DNA of 48,459 nucleotides from Corynebacterium urealyticum (GCA_020741275.1 DYZK01000022.1:1-48459); one strand, 5' to 3'; numbered from the stretch's first letter, positions 26,550 through 37,832 are shown. Program-made: numbers and translations. Notes: generated by a model from the sequence alone, not told the origin.

Positions 26550-27830
26550 ATGCAGCGGTATCAGTACTCGGAGCGCGACTGCGCGCGCCGTCATGCCGTC
26601 GCACCGAAGACCTTGGGGCTGGAGGGATCGGTCCCGGATGGCCGGGAGGACTTCGACCGCGACCGGGCGCGCGTCCTGCACTCCGCTGCACTGCGCCGGC
26701 TGGCAGATAAGACCCAGGTCGTGGGGCCGGGCTCGGGGGATACCCCGCGCACCCGGCTGACGCATTCTCTAGAGGTCGCTCAGATCGCCCGCGGCATCGG
26801 CAAAACCCTGGGCGCGGACCCCGACCTGGCGGACCTGGCGGGGCTCAGCCACGATATCGGCCACCCTCCCTACGGCCACAATGGCGAGCGAGCTCTCGAC
26901 GAGGCCGCGGCCAGCATCGGCGGCTTCGAGGGCAACGCGCAGACCCTGCGCATCCTGGCTCGCCTGGAGCCGAAGACCCTCGGGACCGACGGCACGTCCT
27001 ATGGGCTGAACCTTACCCGCGCCGCCCTGGATGCGGCCTGCAAATACCCCTGGGGCCCGACCGCCCCGGACGGCAGCCCGTGCCGCAAGTACAGCGCCTA
27101 CGCCTCCGACCTGCACATCCTGGAGTGGATCCGGGAGGGAGCGCCCGAGGGGGAGCAGTGTCTGGAGGCGCAGATCATGGACTGGTCGGATGACGTCGCC
27201 TATTCCGTCCACGACGTTGAGGATGGGATGCTCTCCGGCCGCATCACCCTGGGCGTGCTGTGGGACCTGGTGGAGCTCGCCGCGCTCGCGGACAAGGGCG
27301 CCCACCACTTCGGCGGGGAGCCCGAGGAGCTGCTGGCCGCGGCGGACCGGCTGCGGCAGATGCCGGTGGTCTCTCGGGCTGCGGACTTCCGCCACAGCCT
27401 GCACGATCTGGTCGCGTTGAAGTCCATGACCTCGGAGCTGGTGAGCCGCTTCGTCACGGCCGTGGTCACCGCGACCCGACGGGAGTACGGCGCAGGCCCG
27501 CTGGGCCGTTATGCCGCGAACCTTGTCATCCCCGCAGAGGTGAAGGCAGAGGTCACGCTGCTGAAGTCCATCGCCGTGCTCTACGTGATGGACGAGAAGC
27601 TGCACCTTGCCGAGCAGGACCGGCAGCGGGAGCGCATCTTCCGCGTCACGGAATTCCTGGCCCGTGGCGGTGCCGGGGCGCTGGATCCGGTCTTCCGTCT
27701 CTGGTACGAGAACGCGGCCACCGATGTCGAGCGCCGTCGCGTGGTCATCGACCAAGTCGCCTCTCTCACCGAATCCCGGCTGGAGCGCTTGGACGCCTCT
27801 GCCGCCGGTGTCAGCGCCGCGTGGGCCTAG
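26550..27830 (+). CDS. dgt: dGTP triphosphohydrolase-like HD protein
   Basis: A 426-residue HD-domain phosphohydrolase that removes triphosphate from deoxynucleotides. Motifs: RLADKTQVVGP, RTRLTHSLEVAQIARGI (H of the HD set), GLSHDIGHPPYGHNGERAL (the HD pair and substrate His), and IMDWSDDVAYSVHDVEDG. The ATG at 26550 has GGAG six bases upstream; a GTG at 26490 in the same frame would add a poorly conserved 20-residue leader. The gene lies between the glutamate-synthase-like gene and a convergent RNase gene, close to dnaG, as in related genomes. Confidence 0.93.
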   Translation: MQRYQYSERDCARRHAVAPKTLGLEGSVPDGREDFDRDRARVLHSAALRRLADKTQVVGPGSGDTPRTRLTHSLEVAQIARGIGKTLGADPDLADLAGLSHDIGHPPYGHNGERALDEAAASIGGFEGNAQTLRILARLEPKTLGTDGTSYGLNLTRAALDAACKYPWGPTAPDGSPCRKYSAYASDLHILEWIREGAPEGEQCLEAQIMDWSDDVAYSVHDVEDGMLSGRITLGVLWDLVELAALADKGAHHFGGEPEELLAAADRLRQMPVVSRAADFRHSLHDLVALKSMTSELVSRFVTAVVTATRREYGAGPLGRYAANLVIPAEVKAEVTLLKSIAVLYVMDEKLHLAEQDRQRERIFRVTEFLARGGAGALDPVFRLWYENAATDVERRRVVIDQVASLTESRLERLDASAAGVSAAWA

Positions 27831-27843
27831 TGTTTTCTCCGCG

Positions 27844-28347
27844 TTAGTCCTCGGCGTCGGGGATCTCGCAGAAGCTCTCGAAGTGGTCGGAGGTGTAGTA
27901 CCAGACCTCAGGGTCGGTCTCCGTGCCGCCACCGACGACGAGGCGACGCTCGCCCCGGTGGTTCAGACCCGGGGTTTTGACGGTGTACTCGCGGTAGTAG
28001 CTGGACTTCTCCTTCGGCAGGAGGCCCTCGTAGTTGCCGAAGTGCTTGCCGTCGTGCGGGCCGTCGTCGGAGGGGGCGCCGGTGAGGATGTCCTCGATCT
28101 GCTCCCGGGCCTCCTCCGGCAGGGTGCCCACGGCGCACTCGGAGCCAGCAGTGCTATCCGCGCCCGGACTCTGCTGGGAGGCGTTGGATGGCTGCCCGGA
28201 CTGGGAACTGCCGCCCTGCCCACCGCCGGCGTTATCGTCATCGCCGAAGAGACCGAGTTGGCTCGCCCCTGCCAGTGCCAGGGCGACGAATACACCGCCG
28301 ATCGTGCCGTACTTGCCAGCTTTAGGACCGTTATTCTTCTGCGCCAT
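27844..28347 (-). CDS. Secreted guanyl-specific ribonuclease (RNase Sa/N1/T1 family)
   Basis: A 167-residue protein with an N-terminal hydrophobic segment (about residues 15-33, GTIGGVFVALALAGASQLGLF), a Gly/Ser/Gln-rich linker, and a microbial RNase domain from about residue 70. The catalytic set of RNase Sa is present: Glu120 in YYREYTVKTPG, Arg135 in GERRLVVGG and His155 in YTSDHFESF. Cys71 and Cys160 match the single disulfide. The anchor suggests export or membrane tethering. The gene is 29 bases downstream of a GMC oxidoreductase on the same strand; no barstar-like inhibitor gene is adjacent. Confidence 0.85.
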   Translation of the reverse strand: MAQKNNGPKAGKYGTIGGVFVALALAGASQLGLFGDDDNAGGGQGGSSQSGQPSNASQQSPGADSTAGSECAVGTLPEEAREQIEDILTGAPSDDGPHDGKHFGNYEGLLPKEKSSYYREYTVKTPGLNHRGERRLVVGGGTETDPEVWYYTSDHFESFCEIPDAED

Positions 28348-28376
28348 AACAGCCAGTTATACCGGGCAGGGTGGGG

Positions 28377-30104
28377 CTAGTGACTCACCGGGGTGATCGG
28401 CAGGCGCAGTGCGGCCGGGGCGGTGGCCGGCACCATCGGGGAGGCCGGCTCCACGGCCTCGATGCGCTGATAACCCTCGGACTGTTCCGGCCGCGGGTCC
28501 TCCTCACCCTTATTCGGCCACATCGCGGCGGCGCGCTCCGCATTAGCGGTGATGGACAGGGAAGGGTTCACACCGGGGTTCGCGGCCATGGCGGAGCCGT
28601 CGACCACGAAGAGATCCGGCAGGCCCCACACGCGGTGGTAGGGGTCCACCACCCCGTCGTCCGGGGAGCTGGAGATCGAGCAGCCACCGAGGAAGTGGGC
28701 GGTCAGCGGGATGTCAACCACCTCGGACCACACGCCACCTGCCAGGCCACCCTTGCGCAGGGAGGCCAGGATACGGGTCGCCTTATTGCCCTCTGGGATC
28801 CAGCTCGGGTTCGGCTCGCCGGTGCCTTGCTTGGAGGTCAACCAGGTGAACTTGCCGAGCGCGCGCGGGTACGTGGTCAGCGAGTTATCGCGGGACTGCA
28901 TCACCAGGTTGATCACCGTGCGCTGCGACCAGCGGCGCAGGTTCACCAGGCGCGGCACATGGTGGAACTGCAGGACCACCTGGCGGAGGAACTCGAGCAC
29001 GCGGGGGCGCAGCTTATCGCCGTCGGTCATGAGTGTCTGGAGCAGGCCCATGGCATTCGAGCCCTTTCCGTAGCGCACCGGCTCGATGTGGGTATCCGGG
29101 GCGGGGAAGTAGCTGGAGGTGATGGCCACACCCTCGGAGAAGTCCCAGTCCGGGTCGTACTTCTTAAACTGCGCGCCGAGCAGGGCCTCGGAGTTGGTGC
29201 GGGTCATCGCGCCGAGGGAGTCCGGCAGTTCCGGGAGGTTGCCGTTGAGCTTCTGCCGGTGCAGCAGGTTCTGGGTTCCCCACGCACCCGCGGAGACGAC
29301 GACCTTGTCCGCGGTGAAGCGGCGGGCCTTCTTCTTGCCCAGCAGGCCTCCCGTGGCCTTGGTATCGACGTTCCAACCGCCACCAGGCTTGTGGGTGATG
29401 TCGGTGACCGTTGTCAGCGGGCGGACCTCGGCCCCACCCTTCTCGGCGAGGTAGAGGTAGTTCTTCAGCAGGGTGTTCTTCGCCCCATGGCGGCAGCCGG
29501 TCATGCACTCGCCGCACTCGTGGCAGGCCGTGCGCTGCGGGCCCGCACCACCGAAGTAGGGGTCCTCCACGGTTTCCTTCGGCTTGCCGGTTAGCCCCAC
29601 CTTTTCGCCGAAGAACACGCCCACCGGCGCCATGCGGAAGGTATCGCCCACGCCGAGCTCCTCGGCGGTCTGCTTCGAGAGTTTGTCCGCCGGGGTCATG
29701 GTGGGGTTGGTGACCACGCCCAGCATGCGGCGGGCCTGGTCGTAGTAGGGGGTGAGCTCCTCCTTCCAGTCGGTGATGTGTGCCCACTGCTTGTTGCGGA
29801 AGTACTCGTCCTCGGGCTGGTAGAGGGTGTTGGCGTAGTTCAGCGAACCGCCGCCGACCCCCGCGCCGGCGAGGATCATGACGTTGCGCAGCAGGTGGAT
29901 GCGCTGGATGCCGTAGCAGCCGATCGCGGGCGCCCAGAGGAACTGCTTGAGGTGCCAGGAGTTCTTAGCGAAATCCTTATCCGCGTAGCGCTTGCCGGCC
30001 TCGAGGACACCGACCTTGTATCCCTTCTCAACGAGGCGCAGGGCGGTGACGGAACCGCCGAAGCCAGAGCCGATGATGAGGACGTCATAGTGGGTTGCGG
30101 TCAT
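28377..30104 (-). CDS. GMC-family FAD oxidoreductase (ChoD-like)
   Basis: A 575-residue flavoprotein. The FAD Rossmann motif GSGFGG is at residues 12-17; LAGAGVGGGSLNYANTLYQP follows near 80-100; the cysteine-rich stretch CHECGECMTGCRHGAKN lies near residue 192; HFLGGCSIS and VNPSLSITANAER are at the C-terminal end. This arrangement is that of the mycobacterial ChoD group (annotated cholesterol oxidase) rather than of choline dehydrogenases. The substrate is not established. The start ATG has GGGAAGG upstream. It is transcribed divergently from dnaG and is probably cotranscribed with the RNase gene. Confidence 0.85.
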   Translation of the reverse strand: MTATHYDVLIIGSGFGGSVTALRLVEKGYKVGVLEAGKRYADKDFAKNSWHLKQFLWAPAIGCYGIQRIHLLRNVMILAGAGVGGGSLNYANTLYQPEDEYFRNKQWAHITDWKEELTPYYDQARRMLGVVTNPTMTPADKLSKQTAEELGVGDTFRMAPVGVFFGEKVGLTGKPKETVEDPYFGGAGPQRTACHECGECMTGCRHGAKNTLLKNYLYLAEKGGAEVRPLTTVTDITHKPGGGWNVDTKATGGLLGKKKARRFTADKVVVSAGAWGTQNLLHRQKLNGNLPELPDSLGAMTRTNSEALLGAQFKKYDPDWDFSEGVAITSSYFPAPDTHIEPVRYGKGSNAMGLLQTLMTDGDKLRPRVLEFLRQVVLQFHHVPRLVNLRRWSQRTVINLVMQSRDNSLTTYPRALGKFTWLTSKQGTGEPNPSWIPEGNKATRILASLRKGGLAGGVWSEVVDIPLTAHFLGGCSISSSPDDGVVDPYHRVWGLPDLFVVDGSAMAANPGVNPSLSITANAERAAAMWPNKGEEDPRPEQSEGYQRIEAVEPASPMVPATAPAALRLPITPVSH

Positions 30105-30254
30105 GGCTGAGTACCTTCCCGGGTCGGTGGTGCACGTGATAGGTAAACATCGTGGCAGTTAAGTATGTCAGGGAACCTATGTTAAAAAGCCGGGGCGGTT
30201 TTGTCTGGCGAATGGGCGTTCCGCTCGGCCGCATGCCTTGTCTGCCAGGTGTAT

Positions 30255-30270
30255 TACCATGTCCCCTATG
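30255..30270 (+). promoter_or_regulatory. Leaderless promoter of dnaG
   Basis: TACCAT at 30255-30260, seven bases, then ATG at 30268. This selects the 30268 start over the ATG at 30259 and the GTG-type start further up. Confidence 0.5.
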
Positions 30271-32271
30271 GGTAAGGGAAGGATCCCGGAGCGGGATATC
30301 GAGGCGATTCGCGAGGCGACGCCGATCGAGGAGATTGTGGGGGAGTACGTCCAGCTCACGCCCGGCGGCGTCGATTCCATGAAGGGATTAAGCCCCTTCA
30401 AGGATGAAAAGACACCCTCCTTCCACGTCCGCCCGAATAAGGGCTACTTTCACTGCTTCTCCACCGGCGAGGGCGGCGACGTGTTCAGCTTCCTCATGAA
30501 GATGGAGCATCTGACCTTCCCGGAGGCCGTGGAGCAGGTCGCCGAGCGCATCGGCTACCGCATCAACTACGAGGGCGGTGGCCCGGGGCGACGGGAGAAG
30601 CCCGGCACCCGCCAGCGCTTGGTCGCGGCGAATAAGGCGGCCTTCGAGTTCTATCGGGAGCAGTTCGCCTCTGACGTCCAGGGCGCGGATGTGGCCCGCC
30701 AGTTCCTCATCGACCGTGGCTTCACCCAGGAGCACGCGGATCAGTTCGGCTGTGGCTACGCCCCGCCCGGCTGGGATACCCTCACCAAGCACCTGCTGCG
30801 CAAGGGCTTCGAGTTCCAGGAGCTGGAGGCCGCCGGCCTATCCCGTATGGGCTCCAAGGGGCCGATTGACCGTTTCCACCGCCGCCTGCTGTGGCCGATC
30901 CGCTCGGTGGCGGGCGATGTGATCGGCTTCGGTGCCCGCAAGTTGTTCGAGGACGACAAGCTGGGCAAGTACATGAACACCCCGGAGACCTTGCTGTACA
31001 AGAAGTCCAAGGTGCTCTTCGGCATCGACCAGGCCAAGCGCAGCATCGCGGAGAAGCACCAGGCCGTGGTGGTGGAGGGGTATACGGATGTCATGGCGAT
31101 GCATGCCGCGGGAGTGGACACGGCGGTGGCCTCTTGTGGCACGGCTTTCGGCTCCGAGCACCTGGCGATGCTGCGCCGCTTCATGCTGGACGACCGCTAC
31201 TTCCGCGGCGAGATCATCTACACCTTCGACGGTGACGAGGCCGGCCAGAAGGCCGCGCTGCGCGCTTTCGAGGGGGACCAGCAGTTCACCGGCCGCAGTT
31301 ACGTCACCGTCGCGCCGGGCGGCCAGGATCCTTGCGACATTCGCCTGGAGCGCGGTGACGAGGCGGTGCGGGAACTGGTGTCCCACCGCATCCCCATGTT
31401 CGAGTTCGTGATCCGTACCCTGTTGGAGGGCTACGACACCGCCGCGGTGGATGGTCGTGTCCACGCGATGCGGCGGATCATCCCGGTGCTCGCCGGGATT
31501 AAGGACGACGCCCTGCGCGATGAGTACTCCCGCCAGGCTGCCGGTTGGGTGGGTTTCGACGACCCGGATGACATCGTGGCCCAGGTGCGCGAGGAGGCCC
31601 GGCGCGGCCGGGTGGAGAAGCCGAAACTGGAGCTGAAGCGTGGCGCGGCGCGTCGGGAGCGGCTCGCGGAGGAGGGCACTCCGGCAGGTCAGGGCGCGGC
31701 GAACCAGGGTGGTGTGCCTGGTGGCGAGGACTCCGGCGGTCACCTGCGGGTCGTGGCGGGCATGGAGCGCCCGGATCCGAAGGACGAGTTCCTGTTGGGT
31801 ATCCGGGAGGTGCTGAAGCTGGGGTTGCAGGAGCCGGAGCTGGCGGGGCAGATCTTTGACCTCATGCCACCGGAGAGTTTTGTGCACCCGACGTATATCG
31901 CGATTGTCAACGCGATGGCCGCGGCCGGTGGTGCCGCCCAGGCGAAATCGGGTTCGGGTTGGCTGGATGCGGTGAGCAAAAACGTGCCTGATGCGATGGG
32001 CCAGGCCGTGGTCTCGGAGCTCGCGGTGGAGGATCTGCAGTGCCAGCAGGAGCGGCTGCCGTATTACGCCTCGGCGATCATGGCCCGGATGCAGGAACGC
32101 TGGGTGAGCAACGAGGTCGCTGAGCTGCGCGCGCAGATGCAGCGCATGCGCCCGGACGAGGATAAGGAGGCGTATATGTCCACTTTCGCCGACCTCACCG
32201 CGCTAGAGAAGTACCGACGCTCGCTGAACGAGCGGGCCAATGCCTACGGGGAATTCACCTTCGGCAACTAA
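30268..32271 (+). CDS. dnaG: DNA primase DnaG
   Basis: A 667-residue replicative primase. The N-terminal zinc-binding domain is recognisable by sequence (GLSPFKDEKTPSFHVRP, GYFHCFSTGEGGDVF), but Ser42, Lys45 and Thr66 replace three of the four expected zinc ligands; only Cys63 remains. The catalytic core is intact: RFHRRLLWPI, the TOPRIM VVVEGYTDVMAMHAAGV and FDGDEAGQKAAL. The C-terminal helicase-binding domain spans about residues 500-667. The gene is alone on its strand between the GMC oxidoreductase and a convergent small gene. Confidence 0.95.
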   Translation: MGKGRIPERDIEAIREATPIEEIVGEYVQLTPGGVDSMKGLSPFKDEKTPSFHVRPNKGYFHCFSTGEGGDVFSFLMKMEHLTFPEAVEQVAERIGYRINYEGGGPGRREKPGTRQRLVAANKAAFEFYREQFASDVQGADVARQFLIDRGFTQEHADQFGCGYAPPGWDTLTKHLLRKGFEFQELEAAGLSRMGSKGPIDRFHRRLLWPIRSVAGDVIGFGARKLFEDDKLGKYMNTPETLLYKKSKVLFGIDQAKRSIAEKHQAVVVEGYTDVMAMHAAGVDTAVASCGTAFGSEHLAMLRRFMLDDRYFRGEIIYTFDGDEAGQKAALRAFEGDQQFTGRSYVTVAPGGQDPCDIRLERGDEAVRELVSHRIPMFEFVIRTLLEGYDTAAVDGRVHAMRRIIPVLAGIKDDALRDEYSRQAAGWVGFDDPDDIVAQVREEARRGRVEKPKLELKRGAARRERLAEEGTPAGQGAANQGGVPGGEDSGGHLRVVAGMERPDPKDEFLLGIREVLKLGLQEPELAGQIFDLMPPESFVHPTYIAIVNAMAAAGGAAQAKSGSGWLDAVSKNVPDAMGQAVVSELAVEDLQCQQERLPYYASAIMARMQERWVSNEVAELRAQMQRMRPDEDKEAYMSTFADLTALEKYRRSLNERANAYGEFTFGN

Positions 32272-32367
32272 TTCGCCCGCGGCTCATGGGCCGTGCGAAG
32301 AAGTAGCCACCTAGCACGCGGATCATCGTCGTAGGCGTGCGGGCGGGAGCGACGGGGGTGGGAATCC

Positions 32368-32697
32368 CTAGCGGGGCTTCTTGGGGGAGCGGGGGCGCTT
32401 GAACTCGGACGCGGAACGCAGCGGACGGTCGTTGGGGTGGGCGTCATCCGGCTCCACGATGCTGTGCCCATCGGCCAGCGAGCTGCGAGTGCTGGCGTTG
32501 AGGTCACGTACCTCGTGCATGCGCGGGTCCGGGTCCAGGCGGTTGGCCAGGGCCTTGCGGCTGGCGCGCAGCGCAGACTGGGCGACCTCAGAGTTGATCG
32601 CGGTCTCGTAGCCGCGCCGGATCTGCTCGTAACGGCGCCGCCCGGCCTTGGTTCCCATCAGGTAGCCGGCTGCGGCCCCGACAACGAACTGGATCAT
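32368..32697 (-). CDS. Small YtxH-like protein
   Basis: A 109-residue protein. The N-terminal helix MIQFVVGAAAGYLMGTKAGRRRYEQ resembles the Gly/Ala-rich membrane segment of YtxH-type proteins; the rest is polar and basic (SEFKRPRSPKKP at the end). The ATG at 32697 lies about ten bases after GGGAGG; a TTG nine bases earlier is too close to that site. Convergent with dnaG; the gap contains an imperfect TTCGC/GCGAA hairpin (about 32272-32299). Function unknown. Confidence 0.68.
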   Translation of the reverse strand: MIQFVVGAAAGYLMGTKAGRRRYEQIRRGYETAINSEVAQSALRASRKALANRLDPDPRMHEVRDLNASTRSSLADGHSIVEPDDAHPNDRPLRSASEFKRPRSPKKPR

Positions 32698-32995
32698 GAA
32701 GTTCAAGCCCTCCCAAACGTGGTGTGCACTCGGCCACCGCCCGCCCGGGTGTTTGGCTGGCGGTGGAGCTTTAAAAGCCCAGTCTACGTCATAACCCCGC
32801 CACGGGAATCAGCTTCGCCCGAGCGCGAGGGGCCCGCATGATACCGGCGAGGCAGCCGCCGGGGGCGCGCGGTGGGAAGTTATGCCACCATGGAAAGTGC
32901 AAGTCAGCGCCCCGCTGGACGGGTTGACGTCCTAAAAGAAGGCGGAACACAGAGCGGCGGGGTGCCAGAAATTTAGATACAGCAGGAGGAAAAGC

Positions 32996-34096
32996 ATGAC
33001 ACAGAGCGTTAAGGCGGTTGTCTCGCGCGGCAAGGGCGACCCGGTGGAGGTAGTGGATATTCAGATCCCCGCCCCGGGGGCCAACGACGTGGTTGTGCAG
33101 GTGCAGGCCTGCGGCGTGTGCCACACCGACCTGGCCTACCGCGATGGCGGTATTACGGACGACTATCCCTTCCTGCTGGGCCATGAGGCTGCGGGTGTAG
33201 TTTCGGAGGTCGGCGAGGACGTCACTCACGTCGCTGTGGGCGATTATGTGGTCCTGAACTGGCGCGCGGTGTGCGGCGAGTGCCGTGCCTGCAAGAAGGG
33301 CCAGCCGCAGTACTGCTTCGATACCTTCAACGCATCGAAGAAGATGACTCTCACCGACGGCACCGAGCTGGAGCCCGCCCTGGGCATCGGTGCGTTCGCG
33401 GAAAAGACCCTCGTCCACGAGCGTCAGTGCACGAAGGTGGATCCGGAGGCGGACCCGGCGGCCGCAGGCCTGATGGGCTGTGGCGTGATGGCCGGCCTGG
33501 GTGCTGCGGTGAATACCGGCGAGATCCAGCGCGGCGAGTCCATCGCCGTCATTGGCCTGGGTGGCGTGGGCATGGCCGCCGTTGCCGGAGCTGAGGTCGC
33601 GGGAGCCAGCACGATCATCGCGATCGACATCTCCGAGGACAAGCTCAAGCGCGCGAAGGAGGAGTTCGGCGCGACCCACACCATCAATTCCCGCGACCTC
33701 ACCACCGACGAGCTGGTGGCGAAGGTCCAGGAGCTCACCGGCGGTTTCGGGGTGGACGTCGCCGTGGACGCGGTGGGGATTCCGGAGACCTTTAAGCAGG
33801 CCTTCTACGTCCGCGACCTGGCCGGCCGTGTGGTGCTGGTGGGGGTGCCGACCCCGGAGATGACCCTGGAGCTGCCGTTCCTGGACGTGTTCTCCCACGG
33901 CGGTGCGCTGAAGTCCAGCTGGTACGGCGACTGCCTGCCGGAGCGGGACTTCCCGACCTATATCGACCTCTATCGTCAGGGCCGTTTCCCGCTCGACCGC
34001 TTCGTCGACGAGCGCATCGGCATCGCGGATGTGGAGGCCGCCTTCGAGAAGATGCGGGGCGGCGAGGTCATGCGCTCCGTGGTGGAGTTTGCTTAA
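32996..34096 (+). CDS. mscR: S-(hydroxymethyl)mycothiol dehydrogenase (mycothiol-dependent formaldehyde dehydrogenase)
   Basis: A 366-residue zinc alcohol dehydrogenase of the class III type, which oxidises S-hydroxymethyl-mycothiol with NAD and may also reduce S-nitrosomycothiol. Catalytic zinc ligands: CGVCHTD and LLGHEAAG; structural zinc: [18 protein letters not shown]-binding motif GLGGVG near residue 187. GGAGGA lies six bases before the ATG. The next gene, a metallo-beta-lactamase-fold hydrolase, is the usual partner in actinobacteria (as Rv2259-Rv2260 in Mycobacterium tuberculosis). A TAGATA at 32974-32979 is a weak -10 candidate. Confidence 0.9.
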   Translation: MTQSVKAVVSRGKGDPVEVVDIQIPAPGANDVVVQVQACGVCHTDLAYRDGGITDDYPFLLGHEAAGVVSEVGEDVTHVAVGDYVVLNWRAVCGECRACKKGQPQYCFDTFNASKKMTLTDGTELEPALGIGAFAEKTLVHERQCTKVDPEADPAAAGLMGCGVMAGLGAAVNTGEIQRGESIAVIGLGGVGMAAVAGAEVAGASTIIAIDISEDKLKRAKEEFGATHTINSRDLTTDELVAKVQELTGGFGVDVAVDAVGIPETFKQAFYVRDLAGRVVLVGVPTPEMTLELPFLDVFSHGGALKSSWYGDCLPERDFPTYIDLYRQGRFPLDRFVDERIGIADVEAAFEKMRGGEVMRSVVEFA

Positions 34097-34165
34097 AGCC
34101 CCTTGCTGCGGGGTTCGCAGCGCTGTGTTGCCGGGGTACTGGCACCCCAATGAAGGAGAAGAACA

Positions 34166-34849
34166 ATGAGCGATAACGCGATTACGGACATCATTTCCCC
34201 AGGCCAGCTCTCTGGCGCGGGCGAGAAGCTGCGGATCACCCGGGTGATCACCAACGGCACCTTCGCCCTGGATGGCGGCGAGTGGGACGTGGAGAACAAC
34301 ATCTGGGTCATCGGTGATGATAAGGAGTGCTACATCATCGACGCCGCCCACGAGCTGGACCCGATCCAGGAGGCGGTCGACGGCCGCGAGGTCAAGGCCA
34401 TCCTGTGCACCCACGCGCACAATGACCACATCACCGTGGCGCCGGAGCTCTCCCAGATCTTCGGCGCGGACATCTACGTCCACCCGGCGGACCGCGTGCT
34501 CTGGGACCAGAGCTACCCGGACCTGGAGCCGAAGGAGCTGGCCGACGGCGACGTCTTCGAGGTCGGCGGCGTGGAGCTCAAGACGATGAACACCCCGGGT
34601 CACTCGCCGGGCTGCTGCGTGTTCTACGTGCCGGCCGCAGACGTGCTGTTCTCCGGCGACACGCTGTTCAACGGCGGTCCTGGGGCGACGGGGCGTTCCT
34701 TCTCGGACTTCGACACTATCATCGAGTCGATAAAGACGAAGCTCCTTCCACTGCCGGCGGAAACGAAGGTGCTCACCGGCCACGGCGATTCCACCACCAT
34801 CGGGGACGAGGCCCCGCACCTGGAGGAGTGGATTAAGCGCGGTTACTAG
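34166..34849 (+). CDS. Metallo-beta-lactamase-fold hydrolase, partner of the mycothiol dehydrogenase
   Basis: A 227-residue MBL-fold hydrolase with the metal motif HAHNDH near residues 81-86, the further His in NTPGHSPGCCVFY, the bridging Asp in LFSGDTLFNG, and the C-terminal His in LTGHGDSTTIG. Its place behind the mycothiol-dependent dehydrogenase suggests it hydrolyses the thioester product (S-formylmycothiol), completing formaldehyde detoxification; that reaction is inferred. AAGGAG lies eight bases upstream of the ATG. A strong terminator follows. Confidence 0.85.
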   Translation: MSDNAITDIISPGQLSGAGEKLRITRVITNGTFALDGGEWDVENNIWVIGDDKECYIIDAAHELDPIQEAVDGREVKAILCTHAHNDHITVAPELSQIFGADIYVHPADRVLWDQSYPDLEPKELADGDVFEVGGVELKTMNTPGHSPGCCVFYVPAADVLFSGDTLFNGGPGATGRSFSDFDTIIESIKTKLLPLPAETKVLTGHGDSTTIGDEAPHLEEWIKRGY

Positions 34850-34883
34850 TGCGCTGGATCGGGGCCTCAGGGGTCTCGGTCGA

Positions 34884-34918
34884 GGGGCCGTGGGGGTTCT
34901 TCCCGCGGCCCCTTTTTT
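34884..34918 (+). terminator. Rho-independent terminator of the formaldehyde operon
   Basis: An 11-bp stem (GGGGCCGTGGG at 34884-34894 with CCCGCGGCCCC at 34902-34912, one G-T pair), a seven-base loop and six T residues (34913-34918). Confidence 0.9.
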
Positions 34919-34968
34919 CGTGCCCTTAGTGTGGCTTTTCGCGTGTCCGTTCCCCAATGCCGCCAACC

Positions 34969-34995
34969 TTGCCATATACCCCCAGGGGGTATAGG
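34969..34995 (+). promoter_or_regulatory. CsoR-type operator in the copA promoter
   Basis: A perfect 19-bp palindrome, TATACCCCCAGGGGGTATA (34975-34993), of the GC-tract type bound by CsoR repressors. It fills the spacer between TTGCCA (34969-34974) and TATAGG (34990-34995), so a bound repressor would block RNA polymerase. The cognate regulator is the second gene of the operon. Confidence 0.8.
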
Positions 34996-35013
34996 GTCGG
35001 TGGTGGAAAGGGG

Positions 35014-37455
<2,442 letters not shown>

Positions 37456-37460
37456 TCACC

Positions 37461-37832
37461 ATGGATACTGCGAAGGCAGCAAACAAGAGCGACTGTCATG
37501 CGCCACAGAAAGGTGAGCCGGCGGCCAACGGAAAGGTTGATCACAGCGAGAAACCACTGAGTGGTCACGGCGACCGTGCCAAGCTGATCGCGCGCATGAA
37601 GCGCATCGAAGGCCAGGTACGCGGTGTGCAACGGATGATCGCCGAGGAGGAATACTGCATCGACGTGCTCACCCAGATCGCGGCACTGCAATCCGCGCTG
37701 AAGGGGGTGGGCCTGGTGCTGCTGGAGGAGCACATGGCCCACTGCGTGGTGCAGGCCGCCCGCACTTCGGACGAGGCGGTGGAGGAGAAGCTGGAGGAAG
37801 TGTCCCAGGCGATCGCGCGCTTCACCCGCTAG
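37461..37832 (+). CDS. csoR: Copper-sensing repressor CsoR
   Basis: A 123-residue CsoR/RcnR-family repressor. The Cu(I) ligands fit the C-H-C pattern: Cys66 (EEYCIDVL), His91 and Cys95 (EEHMAHC), with spacing C-x24-H-x3-C. The region RMKRIEGQVRGVQRMI is the family's DNA-contacting first helix. A 37-residue N-terminal tail with extra Cys and His precedes the core, longer than in many relatives. GAGGAGAGG lies upstream of the ATG. Being the second gene behind copA, it should repress its own operon and release it when copper binds. Confidence 0.92.
   Translation: MDTAKAANKSDCHAPQKGEPAANGKVDHSEKPLSGHGDRAKLIARMKRIEGQVRGVQRMIAEEEYCIDVLTQIAALQSALKGVGLVLLEEHMAHCVVQAARTSDEAVEEKLEEVSQAIARFTR

Noticed and set aside
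28377..30104. Proven cholesterol oxidase
   Set aside because: The sequence groups with ChoD-like GMC proteins, but steroid oxidation is not shown by the motifs and no sterol catabolism genes are nearby.
30145..30190. DtxR-type palindrome between the GMC oxidoreductase and dnaG
   Set aside because: The TTAAGTATG...CTATGTTAA stretch looks symmetrical at its ends, but the inner bases do not pair and it does not match the DtxR consensus.
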